Assembly (NCBI GenBank): GCA_964599565.1
Contig: CAZRFE010000079.1
Location: 1 to 11,917 of the forward strand
Origin: JAJUFS01 sp964599565
GTDB lineage: Bacteria; Pseudomonadota; Gammaproteobacteria; Natronospirales; JAJUFS01
Reading direction: 5' to 3'
Length of the DNA: 11,917 bases
The notes beneath the pieces were generated by a model that was not told the origin of the DNA, searched no databases, and saw only the letters and a program-made list of their open reading frames with translations. A program made the translations under genes and the position numbers. Within the stretch, counting starts at the first letter, position 1; every line of letters begins with the position of its first letter. Positions 1 through 8,161 of the stretch are shown piece after piece.

Positions 1-1691
<1,691 letters not shown>

Positions 1692-1724
1692 GTAGCGTTC
1701 CCGTCAGCCGACAATAACTGCGGG

Positions 1725-1733
1725 ATTATAACA
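1725..1733 (-). promoter_or_regulatory. Extended -10 promoter element for gyrB
   Basis: On the minus strand the recF-gyrB gap reads TGTTATAAT, a perfect TGn-TATAAT extended -10. It lies about 34 bp upstream of the gyrB ATG, so transcription would start near 1718 with a leader of about 27 nt. No good -35 hexamer sits 16-18 bp upstream, which is normal for extended -10 promoters. E. coli gyrB also has its own supercoiling-sensitive promoter. The call rests on motif match and position only. Confidence 0.5.
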
Positions 1734-1735
1734 CT

Positions 1736-2830
1736 TTATATATTGGGGTTTATTGTGGTCTCGGTGGAAAGCGCGCCGTGTTCCACGTGGAACACCTGGC
1801 CACCGCGAAGTCCCGTTTGGGTGATTTCCGCGTCACCGATAGCGGTCAGCACGAGTTGAGCATCCTGACGCCCGAGGAGTTCCAGGAATCTCGCCAGGTT
1901 TTCTCCATCGAGCTCCGCCGCAAGGTCATCGATCAGTAACAGCGGCGGTTCGGTGCGAACCTGCGAATAAACCTGGACCTGCGCAAGCCAGAGCGCGCCC
2001 GCGAGCATCTTCTGCTGGCCACGAGACAACCGCTCCTCGGCAGGCATTCCCGCGACACGCAGGTGAACGTCTGCGCGATGCGGGCCTTGACGCGTGTTTC
2101 CAAGCTCGCGATCGCGCGGTTCATGCCGCACTAGAGATTCCATCAGGCTTTCGCCCTCCGCCCATCCTTGCCGCAGATCCGCGGTCACCGATACTTCCGG
2201 CAGCGCCACCGCGGTGTATTCCTCGAGGATGAACGCCAGGCGATCAAACTGCCGTAGCCGCAACGCGTGAAGACCTTCGCCCGCCTTTGCGACCGCGTGC
2301 GTCCATGGAGACAGGATACGCGTGGAGGCACCAGTCTTGAGCGCTTCATTCCGCTGGCGAAGCGCGTGTTGGTAGGCGCGCCACGTGGACAGGAACTCGT
2401 GTTCCACGTGGAACACTCCCCAGTCCAGCCAGCGCCGACGCTCGCCCGGTGCGCCGCTCACCAGCTGGTTCATGGCGGAGTCCAGCGCAACGACGGGCAG
2501 AACCTGCGCCGCCTGCGTCATGCTTTTCAGCGACTCGCCGGCCAGCCGCGCGACGGTTCCCGCTGAATCCCGCCCCACCCCAAGCACCGGCCGGCGCTCA
2601 CCGTCCACGAGACGTCCGACGACCTCGAACCCTTCCGCGCCCTCACGGATCAACCGGTCCGGCCGGTTGCTGCGGAACGAGCGGCCGTGGCCCAGAAAGA
2701 ACAACGCCTCGAGCAAGCTCGTCTTGCCCGAGGCGTTCTGACCGACAATCCAGTTGAGCTTCGGGTCCAGTTCCAGCTTCGCTTCGACGAAACAGCGGAA
2801 GTTGCGGACCTTCAGTTGTTCAAGCTGCAT
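1736..2830 (-). CDS. recF: DNA replication and repair protein RecF
   Basis: RecF is an SMC-like ATPase that binds gapped DNA and, with RecO and RecR, loads RecA at single-strand gaps and stalled forks. The 364-residue length is normal for the family (E. coli 357). The Walker A motif is at residues 30-37 (GQNASGKT), the ABC signature at 268-274 (LSRGQQK), and Walker B at 297-302 (LLLIDD) followed by LAAELD. The ATG at 2830 is preceded by a strong AGGAGA ribosome binding site, 14 bp after the dnaN stop, so dnaN and recF are probably co-transcribed. The odd point is that the peptide FHVEH occurs twice (residues 140-144 and 347-351). Both copies are encoded by the same 16-bp palindrome, which is a perfect parS site. 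The protein looks intact. Confidence 0.97.
   Translation of the reverse strand: MQLEQLKVRNFRCFVEAKLELDPKLNWIVGQNASGKTSLLEALFFLGHGRSFRSNRPDRLIREGAEGFEVVGRLVDGERRPVLGVGRDSAGTVARLAGESLKSMTQAAQVLPVVALDSAMNQLVSGAPGERRRWLDWGVFHVEHEFLSTWRAYQHALRQRNEALKTGASTRILSPWTHAVAKAGEGLHALRLRQFDRLAFILEEYTAVALPEVSVTADLRQGWAEGESLMESLVRHEPRDRELGNTRQGPHRADVHLRVAGMPAEERLSRGQQKMLAGALWLAQVQVYSQVRTEPPLLLIDDLAAELDGENLARFLELLGRQDAQLVLTAIGDAEITQTGLRGGQVFHVEHGALSTETTINPNI
1779..1794. other. parS: parS centromere site 1 (ParB binding), inside recF
   Basis: TGTTCCACGTGGAACA is a perfect 16-bp palindrome and matches the Pseudomonas-type form of the conserved chromosomal parS sequence (the B. subtilis form has TTTCACGTGAAA). 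It lies at the 3' end of recF, encoding F347-H351. Chromosomal parS sites usually cluster near oriC, as here. ParB would load at this site and spread, and ParA would move the complex. Function is inferred from the exact match and the location. Confidence 0.9.
2400..2415. other. parS: parS centromere site 2 (ParB binding), inside recF
   Basis: This is a second exact copy of TGTTCCACGTGGAACA, centred 621 bp from the first and encoding RecF F140-H144. Two identical 16-bp palindromes within 640 bp cannot plausibly be chance. A weaker CCACGTGGA core at 2381-2389 lies 23 bp away (centre to centre) but matches only 10 of 16 positions overall. Confidence 0.9.
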
Positions 2831-2844
2831 GAATCTCCTGGCTT

Positions 2845-3942
2845 CTAAAGACGCATCGGCATGACAACGTAGCGCGCGCTGGCGTTACCCGGTTCCTCGA
2901 TCAGGCAACTGGAGTTCGAGTCAGACAATGCAAGCTTGACCGTTTCGCCATGAACCGCGCCGAGTGCGTCCATCAGGTACGTGACGTTGAAGCCGATCTC
3001 GAGTTCGCCGCCGTTGTAGTCGAGCTCCATCTCTTCCTCGGCCTCTTCCTGCTCGGGGTTATGCGCCTGCAGGCTCAACGAACCTGGCGAGAGCGTCACG
3101 CGGATGCCGCGGTACTTCTCATTGGAAAGAATGGCGGTGCGGGCCAGTGCCTCGCGCAACAGCTGCCGGTCCGCGACAATTTCCTTGTCGCCGCTCTGTG
3201 GAATGACCCGTTCGTAATCCGGGAAGCGGCCATCGATCAGTTTCGATGTGAACCGCAGCCGATCGATCTCGACGCGGATGTGGTTGCTTCCGATCTCGAC
3301 GGACACCTGGCCTTCGTCGTCATTCAGCAGGCGCTGCAGTTCCAGCACGCCCTTGCGCGGCACGATGACCTGCAGCCGGCCATCACCCGTCTCCGCTTCC
3401 ACGTCATACAGCGCAAGTCGGTGACCGTCGGTTGCGACACCGCGAAGCGCAGATCCGCGCAGCTCGATCAGCAGGCCGTTGAGGTAATACCGCACGTCCT
3501 GCTGCGCCATGGAGAATGCGGTCCGGTCCAGCAGGACTTTCAGCGTGCCCTGCGGGAGATCGAAACGCTGCTGCGCATTGATGTCCTCGATCAGCGGAAA
3601 CTCCGCCGCGGGCAATGTCGATAGCGTAAAACGGCTCTTGCCGGAGCGGATCACCAACCGGTCCTTCTCCTGGCTCACCTCGATCTCCGCGTCATCCGGC
3701 AGCGCCTTCAGGATGTCCAGCAGCTTCCGGCCCGGTACGGTGACCTCACCGGGACGTTCCGCATCGAGTGCGATACCCGATACAAGCTCCACCTCGAGGT
3801 CGGTGCCAATGACACGCAGCTCGCCGCCTTCCGCGGAAAGCAGCACATTGGACAGGATCGGCATTGTCTGACGTCGCTCGACAACACCCATGACAGCCTG
3901 GACAGGCTTGAGCAAGGTTTCTCTTTGCGCTTGGAATTTCAT
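2845..3942 (-). CDS. dnaN: DNA polymerase III beta subunit (sliding clamp)
   Basis: The beta clamp forms a ring-shaped dimer that tethers DNA polymerase III to DNA and docks other replication and repair proteins. The product is 365 residues (E. coli 366), with three repeated clamp domains of about 120 residues each. The N-terminus MKFQAQRETLLKPVQAV and the C-terminus ending YVVMPMRL match the family closely; the C-terminal tail lies beside the cleft that binds clamp-interacting peptides. An in-frame ATG exists at 3963, but I chose 3942 because GGGTGAG lies just upstream of it and MKF is the conserved N-terminus. It is followed after 14 bp by recF. A plausible promoter lies in the upstream gap (TTGTCC at 4037-4032, 17-bp spacer, TAATAA at 4014-4009, minus strand), with a weak -10. 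Confidence 0.97.
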   Translation of the reverse strand: MKFQAQRETLLKPVQAVMGVVERRQTMPILSNVLLSAEGGELRVIGTDLEVELVSGIALDAERPGEVTVPGRKLLDILKALPDDAEIEVSQEKDRLVIRSGKSRFTLSTLPAAEFPLIEDINAQQRFDLPQGTLKVLLDRTAFSMAQQDVRYYLNGLLIELRGSALRGVATDGHRLALYDVEAETGDGRLQVIVPRKGVLELQRLLNDDEGQVSVEIGSNHIRVEIDRLRFTSKLIDGRFPDYERVIPQSGDKEIVADRQLLREALARTAILSNEKYRGIRVTLSPGSLSLQAHNPEQEEAEEEMELDYNGGELEIGFNVTYLMDALGAVHGETVKLALSDSNSSCLIEEPGNASARYVVMPMRL

Positions 3943-4040
3943 CGGCTCACCCGTTTTATCCACTTGTTCTTTAATTGCTTTTTGTACTGAAAATTTACCT
4001 GTTACTTGTTATTAGGTCGGCCCCCGGAAGTGGACAACCT

Positions 4041-4080
4041 CTAAAACATCAATAAATTCAAAAAGATACAATAAAATTTT
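4041..4080. other. AT-rich segment, candidate DNA unwinding element
   Basis: Only 6 of 40 bases are G or C (15 percent), in a chromosome that is otherwise around 60 percent GC. It begins CTAAAACATCAATAAATTCA and ends in ATAAAATTTT. It lies 47 bp from the nearest DnaA box. The role as a duplex unwinding element is inferred from composition and position. Confidence 0.45.
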
Positions 4081-4126
4081 CTGCACCGGACCTGTGTGTT
4101 CAACGCTCCGACGGCTCTTGATTACC

Positions 4127-4135
4127 TGTGGATGA
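4127..4135 (-). promoter_or_regulatory. DnaA box (one mismatch)
   Basis: The minus strand reads TCATCCACA, one change from the consensus TTATCCACA. It sits 26 bp from a perfect box on the opposite strand, so the pair is inverted. Confidence 0.55.
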
Positions 4136-4161
4136 ATTCTGGATCAAATTCTTCCCCAGAG

Positions 4162-4170
4162 TTATCCACA
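4162..4170 (+). promoter_or_regulatory. DnaA box (perfect)
   Basis: TTATCCACA is an exact match to the high-affinity DnaA box, 11 bp beyond the dnaA stop codon. A chance perfect match this close to dnaA is unlikely. Confidence 0.75.
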
Positions 4171-4181
4171 GCTTTCCGGCA

Positions 4182-5510
4182 TCAAGTGGTCAGGGTTCTC
4201 AACAGGTTCTGGTAGTCCTCTGCAATGCGAAGTTCCGCGTCGCGCAATTCCCGGATTTTCCGGCAGGCGTGCAGCACCGTTGTGTGGTCGCGCCCGCCGA
4301 ACGCGTCGCCTATCTCGGGCAGCGAATGATTCGTCAGTTCCTTCGCGAGCGCCATCGCGAGCTGCCGCGGACGCGTGATGGTGCGGCTGCGCCGCTTCGA
4401 AAGCAGGTCCGCGACCCGGATCTTGTAATACTCCGCGACGGTTTTCTGGATGTTTTCGATCGTGATCAGCTTTTCCTGCAGGGCGAGCAGGTCGCGCAGC
4501 GCTTCCCGGGTGAAATCCATGGTGATCGGCTGGCCGGTGAAGCGCGCGTTTGCCATCACGCGCCGCAGTGCGCCTTCGAGTTCGCGCACGTTGGAGCGGA
4601 TCCTTTGCGCGACGAAGAACGCGACCTCGTTGGGGATGGCGACGCCCTCCGCTTCGGCTTTCTTCATCAGGATGGCGACGCTGGTCTCGAGTTCCGGCGG
4701 TTCGATCGACACTGTGAGGCCCCAGCCAAAGCGCGACTTGAGTCTCTCCTCCAGCCCGTCCACCTCTTTCGGGTAGCGGTCGCAGGTGAGGATGACCTGC
4801 TGCTGGCCTTCCAGCAGCGCGTTGAAGGTGTGGAAGAACTCCTCCTGGGAGCGTTCCTTGTTTGCGAAGAACTGGATGTCGTCGATCAGCAACGCGTCGA
4901 CCGACCGGTACAGGCGCTTGAATTCATTGATGGTGTTGTGCTGCAGCGCCTTCACCATGTCTCCGACAAAGCGCTCGGAATGCAGGTACGCGATCTTTGC
5001 GTTGGGCTTGTGTTCGAGGAGCATGTTGCCGACGGCGTGCATCAGGTGCGTCTTGCCGAGGCCCACGCCGCCGTAGATGAACAGTGGGTTGTAGGCAAGT
5101 CCGGGATTCTCGGCGACCTGGCGCGCAGCTGCGCGGGCGAGCTGGTTGGACTTGCCTTCGACGAAGGTGTTGAACGTGAAATTGGGATTCAGCCGGCTGC
5201 CGATCACGCTGCCGCGACGCGCTGGAATGGCCTCCAGGGAGGGCGCCGCCACCGGGCGCCGAACCTCGGCGCTGCCGATATCCAGAACGACGCTGGGTGG
5301 ATCGCCGTCGGTTACGCGGCCAAGGACAAGGCGGATTGGTTCCATGAAGCGGTCCTGGACCCACTCCATGACGAAACGGTTGGGCGCCAGCAAGCGCAGC
5401 TGGCGGCCGTTTTCCTCAGCCTGCAGGGGCCGGATCCAGGTGTTGAGGTCCTGCTCGGACAACTCCGTTCCGAGCGCCTCCACACAACGTTTCCATACTC
5501 TCTGCGACAC
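4182..5510 (-). CDS. dnaA: Chromosomal replication initiator protein DnaA
   Basis: DnaA is the AAA+ initiator that binds DnaA boxes, forms an ATP-dependent filament and melts oriC. The 442 residues compare with 467 in E. coli; the difference lies in a shorter domain II linker (about residues 80-105). Domain I (1-75) carries the DnaB-contact region. Walker A is at 147-154 (GGVGLGKT), Walker B at 207-211 (LLIDD), the arginine finger is R260 (LKSRFGWGL), and sensor 2 is R309. The domain IV signature is at 406-415 (GRDHTTVLHA), with box contacts from SKRRSR at 371-376. The start is GTG at 5510: the N-terminus SQRVWKRCV aligns with E. coli DnaA, which also uses GTG, and AGGGGG lies 8 nt upstream. 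It is transcribed divergently from rpmH. It is probably autoregulated through the DnaA boxes at 5581-5623. Confidence 0.98.
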   Translation of the reverse strand: MSQRVWKRCVEALGTELSEQDLNTWIRPLQAEENGRQLRLLAPNRFVMEWVQDRFMEPIRLVLGRVTDGDPPSVVLDIGSAEVRRPVAAPSLEAIPARRGSVIGSRLNPNFTFNTFVEGKSNQLARAAARQVAENPGLAYNPLFIYGGVGLGKTHLMHAVGNMLLEHKPNAKIAYLHSERFVGDMVKALQHNTINEFKRLYRSVDALLIDDIQFFANKERSQEEFFHTFNALLEGQQQVILTCDRYPKEVDGLEERLKSRFGWGLTVSIEPPELETSVAILMKKAEAEGVAIPNEVAFFVAQRIRSNVRELEGALRRVMANARFTGQPITMDFTREALRDLLALQEKLITIENIQKTVAEYYKIRVADLLSKRRSRTITRPRQLAMALAKELTNHSLPEIGDAFGGRDHTTVLHACRKIRELRDAELRIAEDYQNLLRTLTT

Positions 5511-5542
5511 CCCTGTTCCCCCTGCTGCCCGCGGTCTTCCTG

Positions 5543-5572
5543 AAAAAAGAAGCTCCGCAGTCTACTCTGCGG
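5543..5572 (-). terminator. Hairpin plus T-run in the dnaA leader (possible attenuator)
   Basis: On the minus strand, CCGCAG-AGTAGA-CTGCGG forms a 6-bp GC-rich stem with a 6-nt loop. AGCTTC and then six T follow. It lies 33 bp before the dnaA GTG, between the DnaA-box cluster and the gene. The 6-nt gap between stem and T-run makes it a weak terminator at best, so it may be an attenuator or just a leader structure. Confidence 0.35.
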
Positions 5573-5580
5573 GCGCTGAC

Positions 5581-5623
5581 TTATCCACAGCCCGCCAGGA
5601 CTTGTACACAGCGCCGGTACACA
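5581..5623 (+). promoter_or_regulatory. Tandem DnaA-box cluster upstream of dnaA
   Basis: Three same-direction sequences end in CACA: a perfect TTATCCACA at 5581-5589, TTGTACACA at 5602-5610 (one change from the E. coli variant TTATACACA), and a weak CGGTACACA at 5615-5623. The first two are spaced 21 bp apart, about two helical turns. The cluster could serve as origin DnaA sites, as an autoregulatory dnaA operator, or both. The first box is solid and the third is doubtful. Confidence 0.6.
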
Positions 5624-5633
5624 CGGTTTTCTG

Positions 5634-5662
5634 TTGACAGACAAAAGCTTGCGCCGTAATCT
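5634..5662 (+). promoter_or_regulatory. Sigma-70 promoter for the rpmH-rnpA-yidD-yidC operon
   Basis: There is a perfect -35 hexamer TTGACA at 5634-5639, then a 17-bp spacer, then a weak -10 TAATCT at 5657-5662. The leader to the rpmH ATG would be about 75 nt and includes two hairpins. The perfect -35 and exact spacing support the call; the -10 matches at only three of six positions. Confidence 0.55.
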
Positions 5663-5672
5663 TCCCGCCCCT

Positions 5673-5700
5673 GCCGGGCACCTGCCCGGCGCACGTTTTT
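5673..5700 (+). terminator. Terminator-like hairpin in the rpmH leader
   Basis: GCCGGGC-ACCT-GCCCGGC gives a 7-bp all-GC stem with a 4-nt loop, followed by GCACG and five T. It sits between the rpmH promoter and the rpmH start, where a terminator would attenuate the whole operon. The 5-nt gap before the T-run and the short run weaken termination. It could instead be a leader structure with another role. Confidence 0.4.
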
Positions 5701-5703
5701 ATA

Positions 5704-5724
5704 GGAGTCGGATCTTCCGGCTCC
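5704..5724 (+). promoter_or_regulatory. Second leader hairpin upstream of rpmH
   Basis: GGAGTCGG (5704-5711) pairs with CCGGCTCC (5717-5724) around a 5-nt loop ATCTT: 8 base pairs including one G-U pair. The hairpin contains the only GGAG in the leader, which it would sequester. It ends 18 nt before the rpmH ATG. No function is assigned. Confidence 0.35.
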
Positions 5725-5742
5725 GTTACCGGACTAGCAGTC

Positions 5743-5877
5743 ATGAAACGCACATACCAGCCCAGCAACCTTCGTCGTAAACGCACGCATGGTTTCCGCG
5801 CCCGCATGGCGACCGCAGGCGGCCGCAAGGTGTTGAACGCGCGCCGGGCCAAGGGCCGGGCACGGCTCTGTCCGTAA
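5743..5877 (+). CDS. rpmH: 50S ribosomal protein L34
   Basis: This 44-residue protein is one of the smallest and most basic of the large ribosomal subunit. The sequence begins MKRTYQPSNLRRKRTHGFRA, the family hallmark, and continues with the conserved RMATAGGRKVLNARRAKGR segment. The unusual feature is only the end, RLCP rather than the RLTV or LSA-like ends common elsewhere. It is the first gene of an operon with the RNase P protein and the YidD/YidC insertion factors, a near-universal bacterial arrangement. The ATG has no strong Shine-Dalgarno sequence. Identity is certain. Confidence 0.98.
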   Translation: MKRTYQPSNLRRKRTHGFRARMATAGGRKVLNARRAKGRARLCP

Positions 5878-5927
5878 AGGCGACGTCCGCGCCTGATCCA
5901 GGCTTCCGGTTTCCCCGTCATAGGCGA

Positions 5928-6254
5928 TTGCTGAAACCGGAAGCGTTCTCCCGCGTCTTCCGTGCCGGATTTCGTTCCGCCGACCGGTATTTCACGCTGC
6001 TGGCGGTCCCAAGCGACCTGGAAGTCCCGCGGCTAGGCCTCGCCGTTTCGCGCAAGGTGTCCAGGGCCGCGGTGTGCCGCAACCGCATCAAGCGCCAGGT
6101 CCGGGAGTCGTTCCGCAGCCGCGGCGCACTGTTGCCGGCAATCGACATCGTCGTCATGGCAAAGCGCGATGCCGCCACTGCCGGCAATGACAGCCTGCGA
6201 TCCAGCCTGGAAAGACACTGGCAAAGACTCGCCGAACGATGCGCAGCATCCTGA
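5928..6254 (+). CDS. rnpA: Ribonuclease P protein component (start uncertain)
   Basis: RnpA is the protein cofactor of RNase P; with M1 RNA it matures the 5' ends of tRNAs. From the TTG at 5928 the protein is 108 residues, with the conserved RNA-binding RNR motif at 51-63 (RNRIKRQVRESFR), preceded by GLAVSRKVSRAAVC, and ending in a DIVVMAKR strand. The family is usually about 115-130 residues, with a conserved N-terminal F-P-R-x-x-R-L-L motif. Here FRFPRHRRLLKPEAF is encoded in frame from 5904 on, but the TTG start keeps only the final LLKPEAF. The frame stays open back to 5781 and holds no ATG, GTG or TTG upstream of 5928. CTG at 5868, inside the end of rpmH, would give 128 residues. The true start is therefore probably non-canonical. 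The 3' end overlaps yidD by 16 nt. Confidence 0.9.
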   Translation: MLKPEAFSRVFRAGFRSADRYFTLLAVPSDLEVPRLGLAVSRKVSRAAVCRNRIKRQVRESFRSRGALLPAIDIVVMAKRDAATAGNDSLRSSLERHWQRLAERCAAS

Positions 6255-6493
6255 TATTCATCATCAAGACTTACCGGCTGGTACTGAGCCCCTGGCTTGG
6301 CAACCAGTGCCGGTTCCATCCGACGTGCTCCGCCTATTCGCTGGAGGCGGTCGAACGCTACGGCGCACTGCGCGGAGGATGGCTGATGCTGCGCCGGATC
6401 GGGCGCTGCCATCCACTGTGCGACGGCGGCATCGACCCGGTGCCGGATCTCTCACCGCAAGACACTGCTACCCGGAAAACGCTGCATGGATAA
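6239..6493 (+). CDS. yidD: Membrane protein insertion efficiency factor YidD
   Basis: YidD is a small membrane-associated protein (DUF37 family) that assists YidC-dependent insertion of inner-membrane proteins. It has 84 residues, typical of the family (about 70-100). The hydrophobic amphipathic start MRSILIFIIKTYRLVLSPWL precedes the signature cysteine-rich core CRFHPTCSAYSLEAVERYGA and the later GRCHPLCDGGIDPVP. The gene overlaps rnpA by 16 nt and yidC by 8 nt, so translational coupling is likely. The family hallmarks all appear, so identity is firm. Confidence 0.96.
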   Translation: MRSILIFIIKTYRLVLSPWLGNQCRFHPTCSAYSLEAVERYGALRGGWLMLRRIGRCHPLCDGGIDPVPDLSPQDTATRKTLHG

Positions 6494-8144
6494 CCAGAGA
6501 GTATTCCTTTACGGCGCGCTGCTGCTCGTCCTGTTCCTGATCTGGGAAGCCTGGCAGAAGGATCACGCACCGCCGCCTGTTCCTGTTGAAAGCCAGCAGG
6601 TCGTAGAAACCGCCACCGTCGATCGCGACCTGCCGCAGCTCGAAGCGCCGGCCGGTGAACGCGCCGCGCGCGTCGAGCCTGCCGCGGAACCCGCCGTGGC
6701 GGCAGGTTCCCCTGTTCGCATCGTGACCGACGTGTATGACCTCACACTCGATACACGCGGCGGCGATATCACAAGCGTGCTGCTGCTCGATTACCCCGTC
6801 AGCAAGAAGGAACCCGACCAGCCCGTGCGCCTGCTGACGACGGCCGGCGACGAACTCTACGTCACGCAGTCGGGATTGCGCGCGACTGGCGATCGCAAGG
6901 CGCCGGATCACAACGCGGTCTATCGCACCGAGTCGGACGAATATCGTCTTGCCGATGGCGAAGACCTGCTGGCCGTGAGTTTCTTCTGGACGGGCGATGA
7001 CGGCGTCACCGTGGAGAAACGCTACACGTTCCAGCGCGGCGCCTACGAGATCGGTCTCGACTACCGGGTCCATAACGGGAGCGCAACCGAGTGGCGTGGC
7101 GATGTGTACCTGCAGTTGAAGAAACGCCAGGTGGAGCAGGAACGGTCCTTCTTCCAGCCGTCGTCGTACTCCTATAACGGTCCTGCGTTCTACAACGGCG
7201 AGAAGTACCGCAAGCTCGATCTCGACGACATCACGGAAACCGCGCTGGCGGAGAGTGCGCAGGGTGGCTGGGCGGCAATGCTGCAGCATTATTTCCTGGC
7301 CGCGGTGATTCCGCCGCAGGATGTGCAGAACCGTTTCTACGCGGCTGCCGTCGGCTCGAATACCTACCGTGTGGGTTACGTGCAGCCTTCGCAGGTGGTG
7401 CGTGCAGGTGAGGAAGGCGTTTTCAGCAACCGCCTGTTCATCGGCCCGAAGCTGCAGGATCACCTCGCCGAGGTGGCCCCGAAGCTCGAGCTCGCCGTTG
7501 ATTACGGCATGCTCACGATCATCGCCGAGCCGCTGTTCTGGGTTCTCGAGAAAATCCACTCGCTGATCGGCAACTGGGGCTGGTCGATCATCCTGCTGAC
7601 GCTGCTGATCAAGGTTGCGTTCTACAAGCTGCAGGAAACCAGCGGCAAGTCGATGGCGCGCATGCGCAGGATGCAGCCGCGTCTTGCTGCATTGAAGGAG
7701 CGCTATGGCGAGGATCGCGAGAAGCTCAACAAGGCAATGATGGAGCTCTACCAGAAGGAGAAGATCAATCCCTTCGCGGGCTGCCTGCCGATCCTGATCC
7801 AGATGCCGGTGTTCATCGCGCTTTACTGGGTGCTGCTCGAATCCGTCGAACTGCGCCAGGCGGACTGGATGCTCTGGATCAACGACCTCTCAAGCCCCGA
7901 CCGGTTCTATGTTCTGCCGGTGTTGATGGGTATTGCCATGTGGGGCCAGCAGCGGCTCAATCCGCAACCCGCCGATCCCATGCAGGCGCGCATGATGATG
8001 ATCATGCCGCTGCTGATGGTCGCATTCGCCGTCATCATGCCGGCGGGCCTTGTGCTGTACTGGGTCGTGAACACGTTGCTGTCCGCGGCACAGCAGTGGC
8101 AGATCAATCGCGTCATCGAGAAGAAGGGATACAACCGCGATTGA
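6486..8144 (+). CDS. yidC: Membrane protein insertase YidC
   Basis: YidC (Oxa1/Alb3 family) inserts and folds inner-membrane proteins, alone or with SecYEG. It has 552 residues, close to E. coli's 548. A first membrane segment spans about residues 5-20, followed by an Ala/Pro/Glu-rich linker (24-75) and the large periplasmic P1 domain (about 76-340). The insertase core has hydrophobic segments near 347-380, 432-451, 474-489 and 503-535. The cytoplasmic C1 coiled hairpin is at about 382-430. The groove arginine of E. coli (R366, IVRG) is replaced by K376 (LLIKVAF), keeping the positive charge. It starts at ATG 6486 inside yidD and ends just before a strong terminator, so it closes the operon. 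Confidence 0.98.
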   Translation: MDNQRVFLYGALLLVLFLIWEAWQKDHAPPPVPVESQQVVETATVDRDLPQLEAPAGERAARVEPAAEPAVAAGSPVRIVTDVYDLTLDTRGGDITSVLLLDYPVSKKEPDQPVRLLTTAGDELYVTQSGLRATGDRKAPDHNAVYRTESDEYRLADGEDLLAVSFFWTGDDGVTVEKRYTFQRGAYEIGLDYRVHNGSATEWRGDVYLQLKKRQVEQERSFFQPSSYSYNGPAFYNGEKYRKLDLDDITETALAESAQGGWAAMLQHYFLAAVIPPQDVQNRFYAAAVGSNTYRVGYVQPSQVVRAGEEGVFSNRLFIGPKLQDHLAEVAPKLELAVDYGMLTIIAEPLFWVLEKIHSLIGNWGWSIILLTLLIKVAFYKLQETSGKSMARMRRMQPRLAALKERYGEDREKLNKAMMELYQKEKINPFAGCLPILIQMPVFIALYWVLLESVELRQADWMLWINDLSSPDRFYVLPVLMGIAMWGQQRLNPQPADPMQARMMMIMPLLMVAFAVIMPAGLVLYWVVNTLLSAAQQWQINRVIEKKGYNRD

Positions 8145-8161
8145 CGTTTCGCGCTTCCGGA

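Larger units (their letters stand above)
3943..4181. other. dnaN-dnaA intergenic region, candidate oriC half
   Basis: This 239-bp gap carries no gene. It contains two DnaA-box sequences near dnaA, an extremely AT-rich segment in the middle, and probably the dnaN promoter. The combination of DnaA boxes and an AT-rich candidate unwinding element next to dnaA is typical of oriC. It could instead be only a dnaN promoter under DnaA control, and no experiment-like signal separates the two. No clear IHF consensus was found. Confidence 0.55.

Noticed and set aside
2377..2392. Possible third parS around the CCACGTGGA core
   Set aside because: Only 10 of 16 positions match and the flanks are wrong. 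ParB binding would be weak at best.
4047..4060. IHF-binding site in the AT-rich origin segment
   Set aside because: The best match to WATCAANNNNTTR has two mismatches at fixed positions.
4128..5543. Long plus-strand open frame of 471 codons
   Set aside because: It is antisense to dnaA and has no recognisable domain.
6468..7559. Minus-strand open frame of 363 codons
   Set aside because: It is antisense to yidC and shows no family motif.
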